A stretch of DNA of 64,000 nt, from contig FPAX01000001.1 of assembly GCA_900116485.1 (NCBI GenBank), forward strand, positions 1-64,000, in the 5' to 3' direction. This DNA comes from Selenomonas sp. GACV-9. GTDB lineage: Bacteria > Bacillota > Negativicutes > Selenomonadales > Selenomonadaceae. The notes beneath the pieces are model-generated. The model was given only the letters and a program-made list of their open reading frames with translations. It had not been told where the DNA came from and did not search any database. How positions within the stretch are numbered: position 1 is the stretch's first letter; each line of letters opens with the position of its first letter. The translations under genes and the position numbers were made by a program. Of this stretch, positions 8,845 through 18,814 are shown one piece after another.

Positions 8845-9129
8845 ATGCCAAAATCTATGCCGAAATTCTACAATTCCTTGGTTCAGGCTTGGAACACGAT
8901 TTTCTTTGCGATGCTGCTGGTCGGCGGCATCTATGCATTCATGTCCGGCCATCCCGTGGCTGGCGTGCTCATGGTCATCGCCGGCGGTTGGGGCGTATGG
9001 TTCTGCGGCAAGCAGGTCAACTACCTCATGAATACGAAGGCAGAGGACCTGCCCAAGACCAAGCTTGACGAAAAGCTGGCCGAGCAGACGGCAAAAGCGC
9101 TGGAAGCGAACATGAAGAAAGGCGAATAA
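8845..9129 (+). CDS. small two-segment membrane protein, unknown function
   Basis: The 94-residue product has two hydrophobic stretches (about residues 17-33 and 35-52) followed by a charged C-terminal tail rich in Lys and Glu. No family is recognised. ATG 8845 follows AAGGA, 17 bp after the HAD gene stop, so it likely belongs to the same transcript. A Rho-independent terminator follows it. Confidence 0.7.
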   Translation: MPKSMPKFYNSLVQAWNTIFFAMLLVGGIYAFMSGHPVAGVLMVIAGGWGVWFCGKQVNYLMNTKAEDLPKTKLDEKLAEQTAKALEANMKKGE

Positions 9130-9142
9130 AGATTGAAGATTG

Positions 9143-9172
9143 ACGAGTCAGCCTGGCGTTGGCTCGTTTTTT
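9143..9172 (+). terminator. intrinsic terminator
   Basis: ACGAGTCA (9143-9150) pairs with TGGCTCGT (9160-9167), followed by a T run. The left side includes an imperfect copy of the window-wide palindrome (TTGACGAGTCAG, 9140-9151). Confidence 0.75.
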
Positions 9173-9362
9173 CATGCGCAGAAGGAAGACCGCCGCCGAG
9201 GCGTCAGCCATATCGATGTGCTGGTGGCGGAAGCAACGGGCTGCATGGACGGGATTGTTTCCTGCATGGAATAATCTGGTAAGTATGTCTGAAAGTGTTT
9301 TGTTTTGGGAAAAGAATCGTTACGAATGTCCGCCTGCTAAAAACTCTACTGGATTTTATCGT

Positions 9363-9384
9363 TGTAACATTGTATAATGTTACA
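9363..9384. promoter_or_regulatory. perfect palindrome overlapping a -10 box, candidate operator
   Basis: Arms TGTAACATT (9363-9371) and AATGTTACA (9376-9384) flank GTAT. A consensus TATAAT (9373-9378) is embedded in the centre, about 40 bases before the lipoprotein gene. No good -35 box is visible. A repressor bound here would block polymerase. The matching regulator is not identified. The 180 bases between the terminator at 9143-9172 and this site hold no recognisable gene or riboswitch. Confidence 0.6.
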
Positions 9385-9418
9385 TGGTATATAAATTATT
9401 TAAAAGGGTGGGAGAATC

Positions 9419-10423
9419 ATGAAATTATCACGCAAGGTAAAACTGCTGGCACTCGGCGTTACGACGATGCTGGCAACGGGAATCATGGCGGGCTGTGGCG
9501 GCTCGGAGCAGGCGTCCAGCAGTGGCGGCAAGACCTATAAGATCGGTGTGGTGCAGCTCGTCGAGCACAGTGCCCTTGATGCTGCCAACAAGGGCTTTGT
9601 TGATGGTCTCAAGGAACGTGGCTTTGAGGAAGGAAAAAACGTTACCTTTGACCAGCAGAATGCACAGGCTGACCAGTCAAACCTGCAGAACATCGCGCAG
9701 CGTTTCGTCAGCGGCAAGATGGATCTGATCTGCGCGATCGCTACGCCGGCTGCCCAGTCGATTGCCAACGCGACGAAGGATATCCCCATCCTCGGCACGG
9801 CCATCACGGACTATGTGGGTGCAAAGCTCGCAGCCAGCAACGACAAGCCTGGTGCTAATGTCTCGGGCACCAGCGATATGAACCCCATCAAGGAGCAGGT
9901 TGATCTCCTGATGAAGCTTTGCCCGAACGCCAAGACTATCGGCGTCATCTACTGCTCGAGCGAGGTCAACTCCGAGGTGCAGGTCAAGGCAATGACGGAG
10001 TATGCAGCCTCCAAGGGGCTGACGGTCAAGACGGCGACAATCTCGACGGTCAACGATATCCAGCAGGCGGCGCAGAGCCTTGTTGGCGCTGTGGATGCCT
10101 TCTATGTTCCGACGGATAACGTCATCGCCTCGGCTATGCCGACTCTTGTAGCCATCACGGATGCGGCCAAGAAGCCGGTCATCTGCGGTGAGCCGAACAT
10201 GGTCAAGGCCGGCGGCCTGGCTACCTATGGCATCGACTACTACAAGCTTGGTGTCCAGACGGGCCACATGGCAGCCGATGTCCTCGAAGGCAAAGCGAAA
10301 CCGGCTGATATGCCAATCCAGACGGCTAAGGATCTCAAGGTCGTAATCAACAAGAAGAATGCTGCAGCACTTGGCATCACGCTGCCGGAGGATGTCCTCA
10401 AAGGGGCGGAAGTCATCGAGTAA
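9419..10423 (+). CDS. ABC transporter substrate-binding lipoprotein (COG2984 type)
   Basis: The 334-residue protein has a lipoprotein signal peptide ending in GIMAGCGGS, so it should be lipid-anchored at the Cys. The mature region matches the ABC_sub_bind family (TrpX-like): IGVVQLVEHSALDAANKGFVDGL near the N-terminus and the conserved VPTDN and GGLATYGIDYYKLG segments later. Some relatives bind tryptophan or other amino acids, but many are unassigned. The gene heads a three-gene importer. A hairpin follows it, which probably raises its expression over the membrane parts. One palindromic repeat copy lies at 9669-9680. Confidence 0.87.
   Translation: MKLSRKVKLLALGVTTMLATGIMAGCGGSEQASSSGGKTYKIGVVQLVEHSALDAANKGFVDGLKERGFEEGKNVTFDQQNAQADQSNLQNIAQRFVSGKMDLICAIATPAAQSIANATKDIPILGTAITDYVGAKLAASNDKPGANVSGTSDMNPIKEQVDLLMKLCPNAKTIGVIYCSSEVNSEVQVKAMTEYAASKGLTVKTATISTVNDIQQAAQSLVGAVDAFYVPTDNVIASAMPTLVAITDAAKKPVICGEPNMVKAGGLATYGIDYYKLGVQTGHMAADVLEGKAKPADMPIQTAKDLKVVINKKNAAALGITLPEDVLKGAEVIE
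9669..9680. repeat. CTGACCAGTCAA copy inside the lipoprotein gene
   Basis: One copy of the window-wide palindrome core, read as Ala-Asp-Gln-Ser at about residues 84-87. Its first base deviates. Confidence 0.55.
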
Positions 10424-10444
10424 GTAATTCATGGATATAGGAAG

Positions 10445-10489
10445 GAGCGCAGGCCAGTGCAGTTCTGCTGCATCAGCCGCGCTCTTTTT
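10445..10489 (+). terminator. intra-operon hairpin with T run
   Basis: GAGCGC-A-GGC (10445-10454) pairs with GCC-GCGCTC (10476-10484), with one unpaired base, and five T follow. It lies between the binding-protein and permease genes and probably acts as a partial terminator. Confidence 0.65.
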
Positions 10490-10521
10490 GCTACAACGTC
10501 TAGGTAATAGGAGATGCAATT

Positions 10522-11403
10522 ATGGATTTAGTAATCGCTACGGTCTCGCAGGGAATGCTATGGGCGCTGCTGGCTATCGGCGTCTATCTGACCTTCCGCG
10601 TGCTCGACATTGCTGACCTCACGGTGGAGGGCAGTTTTCCCCTTGGTGCAGCCACGGCAGCGTCGATGATTGTCGCCGGAGCCCATCCGCTGATGGCCAT
10701 CGTGGCTGCCTGCCTGGCGGGGATGCTCGCCGGTGTGGTCACAGGCTTTCTCTGCACGAAACTCAAGATTCCGGCACTGCTCGCAGGTATCCTTACGATG
10801 ATTGCCCTTTATTCGGTCAATCTGCGCATCATGGGCAAGGCCAATCTGCCGTTGTTGCAGCAGGATACGGTCTTTACTCTCTGGAATGTCGGCGGACTTG
10901 ACAAATCAATGACGACGCTGGTCATCGGCACGGTCATCGTGCTGGTGGTGGCACTGCTCAATTACTGGTTTTTCGGCACGGAGCTTGGCACGGCGGTGCG
11001 GGCGACGGGATTCAATCCACATATGATCCGCGCCAACGGCATCAATACGGATAACATGATTGTCTTGGGGCTCTTGCTGTCCAATGGTCTTGTGGCCATT
11101 TCGGGGGCACTGGTCGCCCAGAGCAATGGCTTTGCCGATGTGGGTATGGGCGTTGGCACCATCGTCATCGGCTTGGCCTCGGTCATCATCGGCGAGGTGC
11201 TTTTTGGCACGCGCAGCTTCAAGAACTGCCTGATTTCCGTCATCCTCGGCTCGATCGTCTACCGTGCCGTCATTGCTATCGTCTTGCAGATGGGCATGCC
11301 GCCCAATGATCTCAAGCTGTTCACGGCAATCCTCGTCGCTCTGGCGCTGTCGCTGCCGCTCTTGCAGGCGCGCTGGAACAAGTTCCGGAAGGGGGCACAC
11401 TGA
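10522..11403 (+). CDS. ABC transporter permease (COG4120 type)
   Basis: The 293-residue protein is hydrophobic throughout, with about eight membrane segments. It belongs to the branched-chain-type permease superfamily; the segments TFRVLDIADLTVEGSFPLGA and AVRATGFNPHMIRANGI are typical of permeases paired with COG2984 binding proteins. It should form the homodimeric channel. ATG follows TAGGAGATG, and the stop overlaps the next gene start by one base. Confidence 0.87.
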   Translation: MDLVIATVSQGMLWALLAIGVYLTFRVLDIADLTVEGSFPLGAATAASMIVAGAHPLMAIVAACLAGMLAGVVTGFLCTKLKIPALLAGILTMIALYSVNLRIMGKANLPLLQQDTVFTLWNVGGLDKSMTTLVIGTVIVLVVALLNYWFFGTELGTAVRATGFNPHMIRANGINTDNMIVLGLLLSNGLVAISGALVAQSNGFADVGMGVGTIVIGLASVIIGEVLFGTRSFKNCLISVILGSIVYRAVIAIVLQMGMPPNDLKLFTAILVALALSLPLLQARWNKFRKGAH

Positions 11404-12197
11404 TGCTGCATATCGAAAATATTTCCAAGACCTTCAATCCGGGGACCATCACGGAGAAATTGGCCCTGCATAACGTGAGCCTGCATCTGGCACCGGGAGA
11501 TTTTGTCACGGTCATCGGCGGCAACGGCGCGGGCAAATCGACGCTGATGAACTCGATTGCCGGCACATATCCGGTGGACGAGGGCAGCATCATGATCGAT
11601 GGCACCGACATCACCAAATGGCCCGAGCATAAGCGCGCCAAGTATATCGGCCGCGTGTTCCAGGACCCGATGATGGGCACGGCAGCGGGCATGATGATAG
11701 AGGAAAATCTTGCGATTGCTGAGCGGCGCGGTCTGACGCCGACGCTGCGCTGGAGCTCCTCGGCTGATGGCCGCGAACATTTCCGCAAGCTCCTGAAGGG
11801 GCTCGACCTTGGCCTTGAGGATCGGCTCGAATCAAAAGTCGGCCTGCTCTCGGGCGGCCAGCGTCAGGCGCTGACGCTGCTGATGGCGACGATGGCGCAG
11901 CCGAAACTTCTGCTGCTCGACGAGCATACGGCAGCGCTGGATCCGAAGACCGCCGAGAAGGTGCTGGCGCTGACGGAAAAGATTGTGGCCCAGCAGCACC
12001 TCACGACTCTCATGATTACCCATAACATGCGCGATGCTTTGAAATACGGCAACCGCCTCATCATGATGTATGAGGGCCATATCCTGTTCGATGTCGACAG
12101 TGAGAAGAAAAAGACCCTGGGCATCAAAGACCTGCTCGAGATGTTCGAGCAGGCAGCGGGCAGTGAGCTCAGTAGTGACAGCCTGCTGCTCAGCTGA
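11403..12197 (+). CDS. ABC transporter ATP-binding protein (COG1101 type)
   Basis: The 264-residue ATPase has Walker A GGNGAGKSTLMNS, the signature LSGGQRQALTLL, and Walker B LLLLDEHTAALDPK, in which His takes the usual Pro position as in this subfamily. It energises the adjacent permease. Its ATG overlaps the permease stop as TGATG, so translation is coupled. A strong shared terminator follows. Confidence 0.92.
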   Translation: MLHIENISKTFNPGTITEKLALHNVSLHLAPGDFVTVIGGNGAGKSTLMNSIAGTYPVDEGSIMIDGTDITKWPEHKRAKYIGRVFQDPMMGTAAGMMIEENLAIAERRGLTPTLRWSSSADGREHFRKLLKGLDLGLEDRLESKVGLLSGGQRQALTLLMATMAQPKLLLLDEHTAALDPKTAEKVLALTEKIVAQQHLTTLMITHNMRDALKYGNRLIMMYEGHILFDVDSEKKKTLGIKDLLEMFEQAAGSELSSDSLLLS

Positions 12198-12211
12198 GTT
12201 ATCTGGTATAG

Positions 12212-12255
12212 GAAACGGCGCCTGACCAATCAAATGACTGGTCAGGCGCCGTTTC
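12212..12255. terminator. bidirectional terminator with 17-bp perfect stem
   Basis: The left arm at 12212-12228 and the right arm at 12239-12255 are perfectly complementary. Both directions end in T- or A-rich sequence, so it serves the ABC operon and the converging minus-strand gene. The upper stem and loop contain the palindrome core TGACTGGTCA (12235-12244). Confidence 0.88.
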
Positions 12256-12257
12256 AT

Positions 12258-12656
12258 TTATAATGTAGTCTTTTTTTCTGTTTCGAGTTCTGTCTGCCGC
12301 ATGATATCCTGCGCGGAGGGGCTGAGGTCCAGGACAGCTGCCTGGCCAAAGCGCCGGTTCATTTCAGCATCGGAAGGTGGTGCAAGCTGGGCACTTGGCC
12401 TTGCCGAGTCTTCGGCCAGCAAGGAGCTGAGTTTCGTATCAATCGACTCGACTTTTGCCTGCAGGTTTGCAATCTCCGCAGCATTCGACTCGCTATCCGC
12501 AGCGGTTAGCTGGTTGATTTGGTTTTCATAGCTGTTCTTCTCGGCGGCAAGTTTCTGCTGCAGATCGCCGCCTGCGTGGATTGGTGGTTGGTTGCCTGGT
12601 GCTTGGTAGGCAGACAGCACCTCGGCTACGCGATAATTTCCCTGAATCGTTGTCAT
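12258..12656 (-). CDS. hypothetical coiled-coil protein
   Basis: The 132-residue protein has no signal peptide or membrane segment. Residues about 30-85 form a likely coiled coil (LQQKLAAEKNSYENQINQL and onward), and the C-terminal third is polar with a charged end. I do not recognise the family. The ATG at 12656 follows AGGGAA. It converges on the ABC operon and shares the terminator. Confidence 0.6.
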   Translation of the reverse strand: MTTIQGNYRVAEVLSAYQAPGNQPPIHAGGDLQQKLAAEKNSYENQINQLTAADSESNAAEIANLQAKVESIDTKLSSLLAEDSARPSAQLAPPSDAEMNRRFGQAAVLDLSPSAQDIMRQTELETEKKTTL

Positions 12657-12842
12657 AAGGTTCCCTGTTCTTCTGAATCCTTCGCATGTATTTCAATCCC
12701 TTTCCATTAGCAAGATAGTATCATAAGGATAGCAGCTTGTATATAGGCGCAGATTGCTGTGCACGAGCTCGTCAACATTATTTTTTAATTAGAAAGATGG
12801 GCGGCGCTGGCTTGATTTATGAATACGATTCAGAAAAATATC

Positions 12843-12871
12843 TTGACTTTATACCGGCAGTAGCGTATGAT
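12843..12871 (+). promoter_or_regulatory. metK promoter
   Basis: TTGACT (12843-12848) and TATGAT (12866-12871) are 17 bases apart. The transcript would begin just before the SAM riboswitch. The 186 bases between the upstream minus-strand gene and this promoter hold nothing else I can name. Confidence 0.75.
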
Positions 12872-12893
12872 GAATGTAACAAAGCTGAATATG

Positions 12894-12998
12894 AACTCAT
12901 CCAGAGCAGTGGAGGGAATGGCCCGATGAAACTGCGGCAACCATTGATGCAAGTCAAAACGGTGCCAATTCCTTTAGGTTTTACCTATAAGATGAGAG
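12894..12998 (+). ncRNA. SAM-I (S-box) riboswitch controlling metK
   Basis: The leader shows the S-box core in order: CTCATCCAGAG at the 5' side of P1 and the kink-turn, GTGGAGGGAATGGCCCGATGAA, written here as GTGGAGGGA then GGCCCGATGAAAC, then CGGCAACC, and GGTGCCAATTCC before the closing strand GATGAG. P1 is CTCATC (12896-12901) with GATGAG (12991-12996). SAM-I aptamers bind S-adenosylmethionine and shut down methionine and SAM genes, which fits the downstream metK. GAGAG (12994-12998) can pair with CTCTC (13013-13017), giving an antiterminator that competes with both P1 and the terminator. This also explains a spurious short frame across the region. Confidence 0.93.
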
Positions 12999-13010
12999 TT
13001 AGGAAATCAA

Positions 13011-13036
13011 AGCTCTCGTTTTAACGAGGGCTTTTT
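13011..13036 (+). terminator. riboswitch-controlled terminator before metK
   Basis: AGCTCTCGTT (13011-13020) pairs with AACGAGGGCT (13023-13032, one G-U pair), followed by TTTT. It lies 66 bases before metK and is the expression platform of the SAM-I switch. Confidence 0.88.
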
Positions 13037-13102
13037 CTTATGAATCGGAACGTTTGAGGCTATTCAGCAAAGATAAAGGAACTACTAGGGAGGTAGATTA
13101 AA

Positions 13103-14293
<1,191 letters not shown>

Positions 14294-14304
14294 GGATACA
14301 GCAG

Positions 14305-14329
14305 GGCTCCCTCATAAAGGGAGCCTTTT
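14305..14329 (+). terminator. terminator after metK
   Basis: GGCTCCCT (14305-14312) pairs with AGGGAGCC (14318-14325), then TTTT. Confidence 0.85.
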
Positions 14330-14391
14330 GCTATTTTTATCTGTCTGTCAGGGTGTCAAGGAAAATACCTGTACAATGCGGTAAAAAGTTA

Positions 14392-14420
14392 TTGACAACT
14401 CAGACGGTCAATATTAAAAT
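14392..14420 (+). promoter_or_regulatory. typA promoter
   Basis: TTGACA (14392-14397) and TAAAAT (14415-14420) are 17 bases apart. Confidence 0.65.
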
Positions 14421-14516
14421 TAGATTGTTGCTTTACGATACGAGTAATGTAATATGTAAGAGAGGATGGATACCAAAGCGTATCCCTTTTTATTTATAGG
14501 AGGCAGATTACACAGA

Positions 14517-16343
14517 ATGAGTATGATGACCAATGACAAGCTGAGAAATATTGCAATTATCGCCCACGTCGACCATGGTAAGACGACGCTGGTCGATGCA
14601 ATGCTCAAGCAGAGTCACGTTTTCCGTTCCAATGAGCAGGTTGCAGAGCGTGTCATGGACTCCGGCGATATCGAGCGTGAGCGCGGTATCACGATCCTGT
14701 CCAAGAACACGGCAATCATGTACAACGACATCAAGATCAACATCGTTGATACGCCGGGCCATGCGGATTTCGGTGGCGAGGTTGAGCGTGTCCTGAACAT
14801 GGTTGATGGTGTCGTTCTGCTCGTCGATGCATTCGAGGGCCCGATGCCGCAGACGAAATACGTTCTGCGCAAGGCACTCGAGCAGGGCCTCAAGCCAATC
14901 GTTGTCATCAACAAGATCGATAAACCGAACCAGCGCGTAGACGACGTTTACGATGAAGTCCTCGAGCTCTTCATGGAGCTCGATGCCGATGACGATCAGC
15001 TCGACTTCCCGGTCATCTATGCTACGGCCCGCGATGGTGTCGCTAAGTACAAGATGGAAGACGACAATGCAGATCTTACGCCGCTGATGGAGACGATTGT
15101 CAAAGAGATTCCGGCACCGAAAGGCGATCCGGAGGCTCCGCTGCAGATGATGGTCACGACGCTCGAGTCTGATTCCTTCGTTGGCCGCGTGGCTATCGGC
15201 CGCATCATCCGCGGTACGGCGAAAACGAACCAGAATGTCGTTCTCATCAATGGCGATCAGACGATCAAAGCCAAAATCGGTAAAGTTTTCGTTTACCAGG
15301 GCCTCAAACGCGTTGAGACCGAGTCGGCCAGCATGGGCGACATCGTTGCACTGACGGGCCTCGGCGATGTTTCCATCGGCTACACGGTTGCCGATGCCGA
15401 GAATCCGGAGGCTCTGCCGACGATCAACATCGACGAGCCGACGCTTTCCATGACCTTTGGTGTCAACACGAGCCCGTTCGCAGGCCGTGAGGGTGAGTTC
15501 GTTACGTCCCGCCATCTGCGCGATCGTCTGTTCAAAGAGATTGAGACGAACGTTGCCATGAAGGTCGAAGAGACGGATTCTGCCGATGTATTCAAAGTTT
15601 CCGGTCGTGGTGAGCTGCATCTGTCCATCCTCATCGAGACGATGCGCCGTGAGGGCTATGAGCTGCAGGTCGGTAAACCGGAAGTTGTTTACAAGACCAT
15701 CAACGGTCAGCTCTGCGAGCCAATTGAGAACCTGACGGTCGAGGTACCGCAGGAGTTCATGGGCGCTGTCATGGAAGGCCTCGGCACCCGTAAGGCTGAG
15801 CTCGTCAACATGACGGAGACGGCTGGTTACATGCGCCTTGAGTTCACGATCCCGGCCCGCGGCCTGATCGGTTTCCGTTCCGAGCTCCTCACGAGCACGA
15901 AGGGCAACGGTATCATGAACCATGTCTTCCACGGCTATGCTCCGTACAAAGGCGACATCCCGGGCCGTACCCGCGGTTCCCTGGTTGCTTTCGAGCAGGG
16001 CGAGACGACGGGCTATGGTATCTTCACGCTGCAGGATCGCGGCACGATGTTCGTCGGCCCGGGCGAGGCTGTCTACGAGGGCATGATCGTCGGTGAGAAC
16101 TCCCGCGAGAACGATATCGACATCAACCCGTGCAAGAAGAAGAACGTATCCAACATGCGTACGTCCTCTTCGGATGAAGCTATCCGCATCACGCCGCCGC
16201 GAATCCTTTCCCTGGAGCAGGCTATCGAGTACATCAACAGCGATGAGCTGGTTGAGGTTACGCCGGAGCACGTCCGTCTGCGCAAGTCCATCCTTGACCG
16301 CACGATTCGTGGCCGTAACGCCAAGAACGCTCGCAAAGGTTAA
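14517..16343 (+). CDS. typA: ribosome-associated GTPase TypA/BipA
   Basis: The 608-residue translational GTPase has G1 [11 protein letters not shown]2/G3 RERGITI and [13 protein letters not shown]4 NKIDK, and the C-terminal BipA domain ([19 protein letters not shown]). It binds the 70S A-site region and helps ribosome assembly or stress adaptation. Translation could start at an ATG at 14466, but AGGAGG at 14498-14503 and family length favour 14517; ATGs at 14523 and 14526 are equally spaced alternatives. It has its own promoter and a strong terminator. Confidence 0.95.
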   Translation: MSMMTNDKLRNIAIIAHVDHGKTTLVDAMLKQSHVFRSNEQVAERVMDSGDIERERGITILSKNTAIMYNDIKINIVDTPGHADFGGEVERVLNMVDGVVLLVDAFEGPMPQTKYVLRKALEQGLKPIVVINKIDKPNQRVDDVYDEVLELFMELDADDDQLDFPVIYATARDGVAKYKMEDDNADLTPLMETIVKEIPAPKGDPEAPLQMMVTTLESDSFVGRVAIGRIIRGTAKTNQNVVLINGDQTIKAKIGKVFVYQGLKRVETESASMGDIVALTGLGDVSIGYTVADAENPEALPTINIDEPTLSMTFGVNTSPFAGREGEFVTSRHLRDRLFKEIETNVAMKVEETDSADVFKVSGRGELHLSILIETMRREGYELQVGKPEVVYKTINGQLCEPIENLTVEVPQEFMGAVMEGLGTRKAELVNMTETAGYMRLEFTIPARGLIGFRSELLTSTKGNGIMNHVFHGYAPYKGDIPGRTRGSLVAFEQGETTGYGIFTLQDRGTMFVGPGEAVYEGMIVGENSRENDIDINPCKKKNVSNMRTSSSDEAIRITPPRILSLEQAIEYINSDELVEVTPEHVRLRKSILDRTIRGRNAKNARKG

Positions 16344-16380
16344 TCTTAGCTAAAAGATTATAATAACATTACAATTAGGA

Positions 16381-16418
16381 AGTCCTGCTGGAAAAATATA
16401 TTTTTTTCCAGCAGGACT
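16381..16418. terminator. terminator after typA
   Basis: A perfect 16-bp stem (16381-16396 with 16403-16418) followed by a short T run. Confidence 0.88.
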
Positions 16419-16419
16419 T

Positions 16420-16448
16420 TTGCATTTTACCAAGAATTATGATATCAT
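16420..16448 (+). promoter_or_regulatory. sepF promoter
   Basis: TTGCAT (16420-16425) and TATCAT (16443-16448) are 17 bases apart, immediately after the typA terminator. Confidence 0.55.
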
Positions 16449-16543
16449 GTGGATAGTTAAACTATCAAATGAATATGATTCAATAGAGAATTTCGTTGGA
16501 TTGGATTTATAACAGTTAAGATTGATTTGGAAGGACGATAATC

Positions 16544-17089
16544 ATGGGAGCAGGGGCAGTAATTAAGGACAAGATCAAGCAGTTGCAGGATCTGCTGATG
16601 CCGATAGAGTACGTTGACGATTTCGAGGAGGATTTCGTCGAGGAACAGAAGTCTTCGCAGAAGAAGGCTGCATCGGCAACGCAGGAGCGCGTAGCGAGCT
16701 ACGATGAGGAAATCAAGGTTTCCAATGGCGGTTCGTACCATGTGAGCCGTCCGAAGTATACGACAGGTTCCTACCAGAGCCAGCAAGAGAAGAGCCGCCC
16801 GCAGCTGACGGTCCATACGACCAAGAAGATGGCGCTCAAGGTGCAGATTTATGCGCCGACTAATTTCGACCAGGTAACTGGTATCGCCGACGACCTCAAA
16901 GAGGGCAAGGCCTGCGTCGTCAACTATGAGAAGATCGAGGCAACGGAGCAGCGCCGTATCTGCGATTTCGTCAATGGTGTCTGCTATGTGCTCGATGGCT
17001 GCGCGAAGCGCGTCACGGGGCAGATCGTGCTGTATGTTCCGGCTGGCGTTGATGTTGCCGAGGCTATGACGGTAGCAATGCCGGAGTGA
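16544..17089 (+). CDS. sepF: cell division protein SepF
   Basis: The 181-residue protein has an N-terminal short helix, an acidic and polar linker to about residue 90, and a SepF/DUF552 core (KVQIYAPTNFDQVTGIADDLKEGKA, then FVNGVCYVLDG). SepF polymerises into rings that bundle FtsZ and tethers it to the membrane through an N-terminal amphipathic helix. In Bacillus it lies in the ylm cluster next to ftsZ; here it stands alone between typA and pepD, with its own promoter and terminator. Confidence 0.9.
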   Translation: MGAGAVIKDKIKQLQDLLMPIEYVDDFEEDFVEEQKSSQKKAASATQERVASYDEEIKVSNGGSYHVSRPKYTTGSYQSQQEKSRPQLTVHTTKKMALKVQIYAPTNFDQVTGIADDLKEGKACVVNYEKIEATEQRRICDFVNGVCYVLDGCAKRVTGQIVLYVPAGVDVAEAMTVAMPE

Positions 17090-17126
17090 TTACTGCCCGC
17101 AGTTTGTGATTTTATTTGTTAATGAG

Positions 17127-17158
17127 ACCAGGCAGTCTATGGAGACTGTCTGGTTTTT
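17127..17158 (+). terminator. terminator after sepF
   Basis: ACCAGGCAGTCT (17127-17138) pairs with AGACTGTCTGGT (17143-17154) with one G-U pair, followed by T residues. Confidence 0.85.
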
Positions 17159-17184
17159 ATTTTTTAAGTTAGTGAGGGGTTTCA

Positions 17185-18633
17185 ATGGAACAGAACAATG
17201 AGATTTTAGACGGCGTATTGGACGAGTTTGCAAAACTTGCAGCTATCCCACGTAAATCTGGCCATGAGCAGGCAGTCAGTGACTTCCTGAAGAAATATCT
17301 GACCGATGCTGGTTTCCGTGTCGTGCAGGACGAGAAGAACAACATCATCGCCGACAAGCCGGCCTGCAAAGGTTTTGAGAAGGCACCGCTGACAATCCTG
17401 CAGGGCCATATGGATATGGTCTGCGTCGCCGAGGAGGGCTATGCCTACGATCCACTCAAGGATCCCATCAAGCTCGTGCGCGGCGAGAAGTTCCTCGAGG
17501 CTGAGGGCACGAGCCTCGGCGCCGATGACGGTATCGGCGTGGCTGAGGCCGTGTATATCATGAAGAATGCCAAGGATCATGGACCGCTGCGCATGATCGT
17601 GACGGTCGATGAGGAGCAGGGCATGACCGGTGCCATCCACCTTGGTGCCGAGCATCTGCAGGATGCCAGCTTCCTCATCAACTGCGACTCGGAGAACTAC
17701 GATGAGCTGACCGTCGGCAGCGCAGGTAGCATCAATCTGGATTTCTCCCGCGAGATTGCACGTGAGGAGGCTGCGCAGGCAAATAGCTGGAAAATCGAGG
17801 TCAAAGGCCTCTTGGGCGGCCATTCGGGCGAGCGCATCGGCGATGGTCGTGGCAATGCCATCCGCACGTTAGCGCTGGCACTGCTCGCTTTGCAGGCTAA
17901 AGGCACTGTGGAACTGGCAGACTTCCGGGGCGGCAAGGCACGCAATGCCATCCCTGATGCTGCAGCTGCGGTCATCGTAACAGATCTTGATCACCAGGCT
18001 GTGGCTGAGGTGCTGGCGGCAGAGAAGGCACGCTTTATGCAGAACTACGGCACAGTTGACCCGGATATGGACTTCGTTCTGACGGCAGCCAACAAACCAG
18101 TGGCTGTACTCAAGGCTGGCGATGCCCAGCGACTGCTCCGCCTGCTGACCATCCTGCATACGGGTGTCTATGCGATGTCGACGGTCATTCCGGGACTGGT
18201 GGAGACGTCGGCGAACCTCGGCGTTGTAGCGATGGACGAGAATAGTGTCAATGTCCAGTTCTTCCCGCGTTCGGCCATTGACGGCAAGAACGATGAGTTC
18301 GCGCTGATGGCACAGGAATATGCGGCACTGACGGGCTTTACGGCACATATCGGCACGAAATCCCCGGGCTGGAAGGAAAACAAGGACAGCAAGCTCGCCA
18401 AGATCATGGCTGAGACGTTCAAGGCACAGAACGGCAAGGACATGAAGGTCGAGACCATCCATGCTGGCCTCGAGTGCGGCTGGCACTTCCTCAAGAACCC
18501 GCAGCTTGACATGGTATCGATTGGCGTCACGACCATCGACATCCACAGCCCGAACGAGCGCTTGCTGCTTGAGACGGTAAAACCGCAGGTTGACCTCATT
18601 GTCGAGACCCTGCATAAGATTGCAAAACTCTAA
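17185..18633 (+). CDS. pepD: aminoacyl-histidine dipeptidase (PepD, M20 family)
   Basis: The 482-residue cytosolic metallopeptidase has zinc-binding motifs LQGHMDMVC, GADDGIG and the catalytic VDEEQGMTG, in the order of M20C dipeptidases, with a lid domain starting near LLGGHSGERIGDGRGNA. It hydrolyses X-His and related dipeptides. Length and start (ATG after GTGAGGGG) are normal. It is monocistronic, between two intrinsic terminators. Confidence 0.93.
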   Translation: MEQNNEILDGVLDEFAKLAAIPRKSGHEQAVSDFLKKYLTDAGFRVVQDEKNNIIADKPACKGFEKAPLTILQGHMDMVCVAEEGYAYDPLKDPIKLVRGEKFLEAEGTSLGADDGIGVAEAVYIMKNAKDHGPLRMIVTVDEEQGMTGAIHLGAEHLQDASFLINCDSENYDELTVGSAGSINLDFSREIAREEAAQANSWKIEVKGLLGGHSGERIGDGRGNAIRTLALALLALQAKGTVELADFRGGKARNAIPDAAAAVIVTDLDHQAVAEVLAAEKARFMQNYGTVDPDMDFVLTAANKPVAVLKAGDAQRLLRLLTILHTGVYAMSTVIPGLVETSANLGVVAMDENSVNVQFFPRSAIDGKNDEFALMAQEYAALTGFTAHIGTKSPGWKENKDSKLAKIMAETFKAQNGKDMKVETIHAGLECGWHFLKNPQLDMVSIGVTTIDIHSPNERLLLETVKPQVDLIVETLHKIAKL

Positions 18634-18665
18634 GCGTGTTTTCGCAGAATATTGATGGAGCATGG

Positions 18666-18701
18666 AGCCCACTGATGCAAGGAGCGTCAGTGGGCTTTTT
18701 C
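18666..18701 (+). terminator. terminator after pepD
   Basis: AGCCCACTGA (18666-18675) pairs with TCAGTGGGCT (18687-18696), followed by TTTT. Confidence 0.85.
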
Positions 18702-18814
18702 GATTTGTTCGTGTATGTATGATTTACGATTTGTGATTTTTGATTCCAAGGAGATTTCCCGTAGCAGGGAGAACTATAGGTAAGGGTATCTGTACTTGAT
18801 GAGGAGTGATGAAA

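Noticed and set aside
9173..9362. Short open frames before the ABC importer
   Set aside because: They lack ribosome sites and recognisable motifs. I also looked for a T-box (its AGGGTGG-type motif) and found none.
10899..10910. TTGACAAATCAA in the permease gene and a similar word near 39824
   Set aside because: Each has one mismatch in the core, so they fall outside the strict definition and may be chance.
12737..13024. 95-codon open frame before metK
   Set aside because: It begins with TTG without a ribosome site, crosses a promoter and a SAM-I riboswitch, and ends inside the terminator loop. The sequence is explained by RNA structure.
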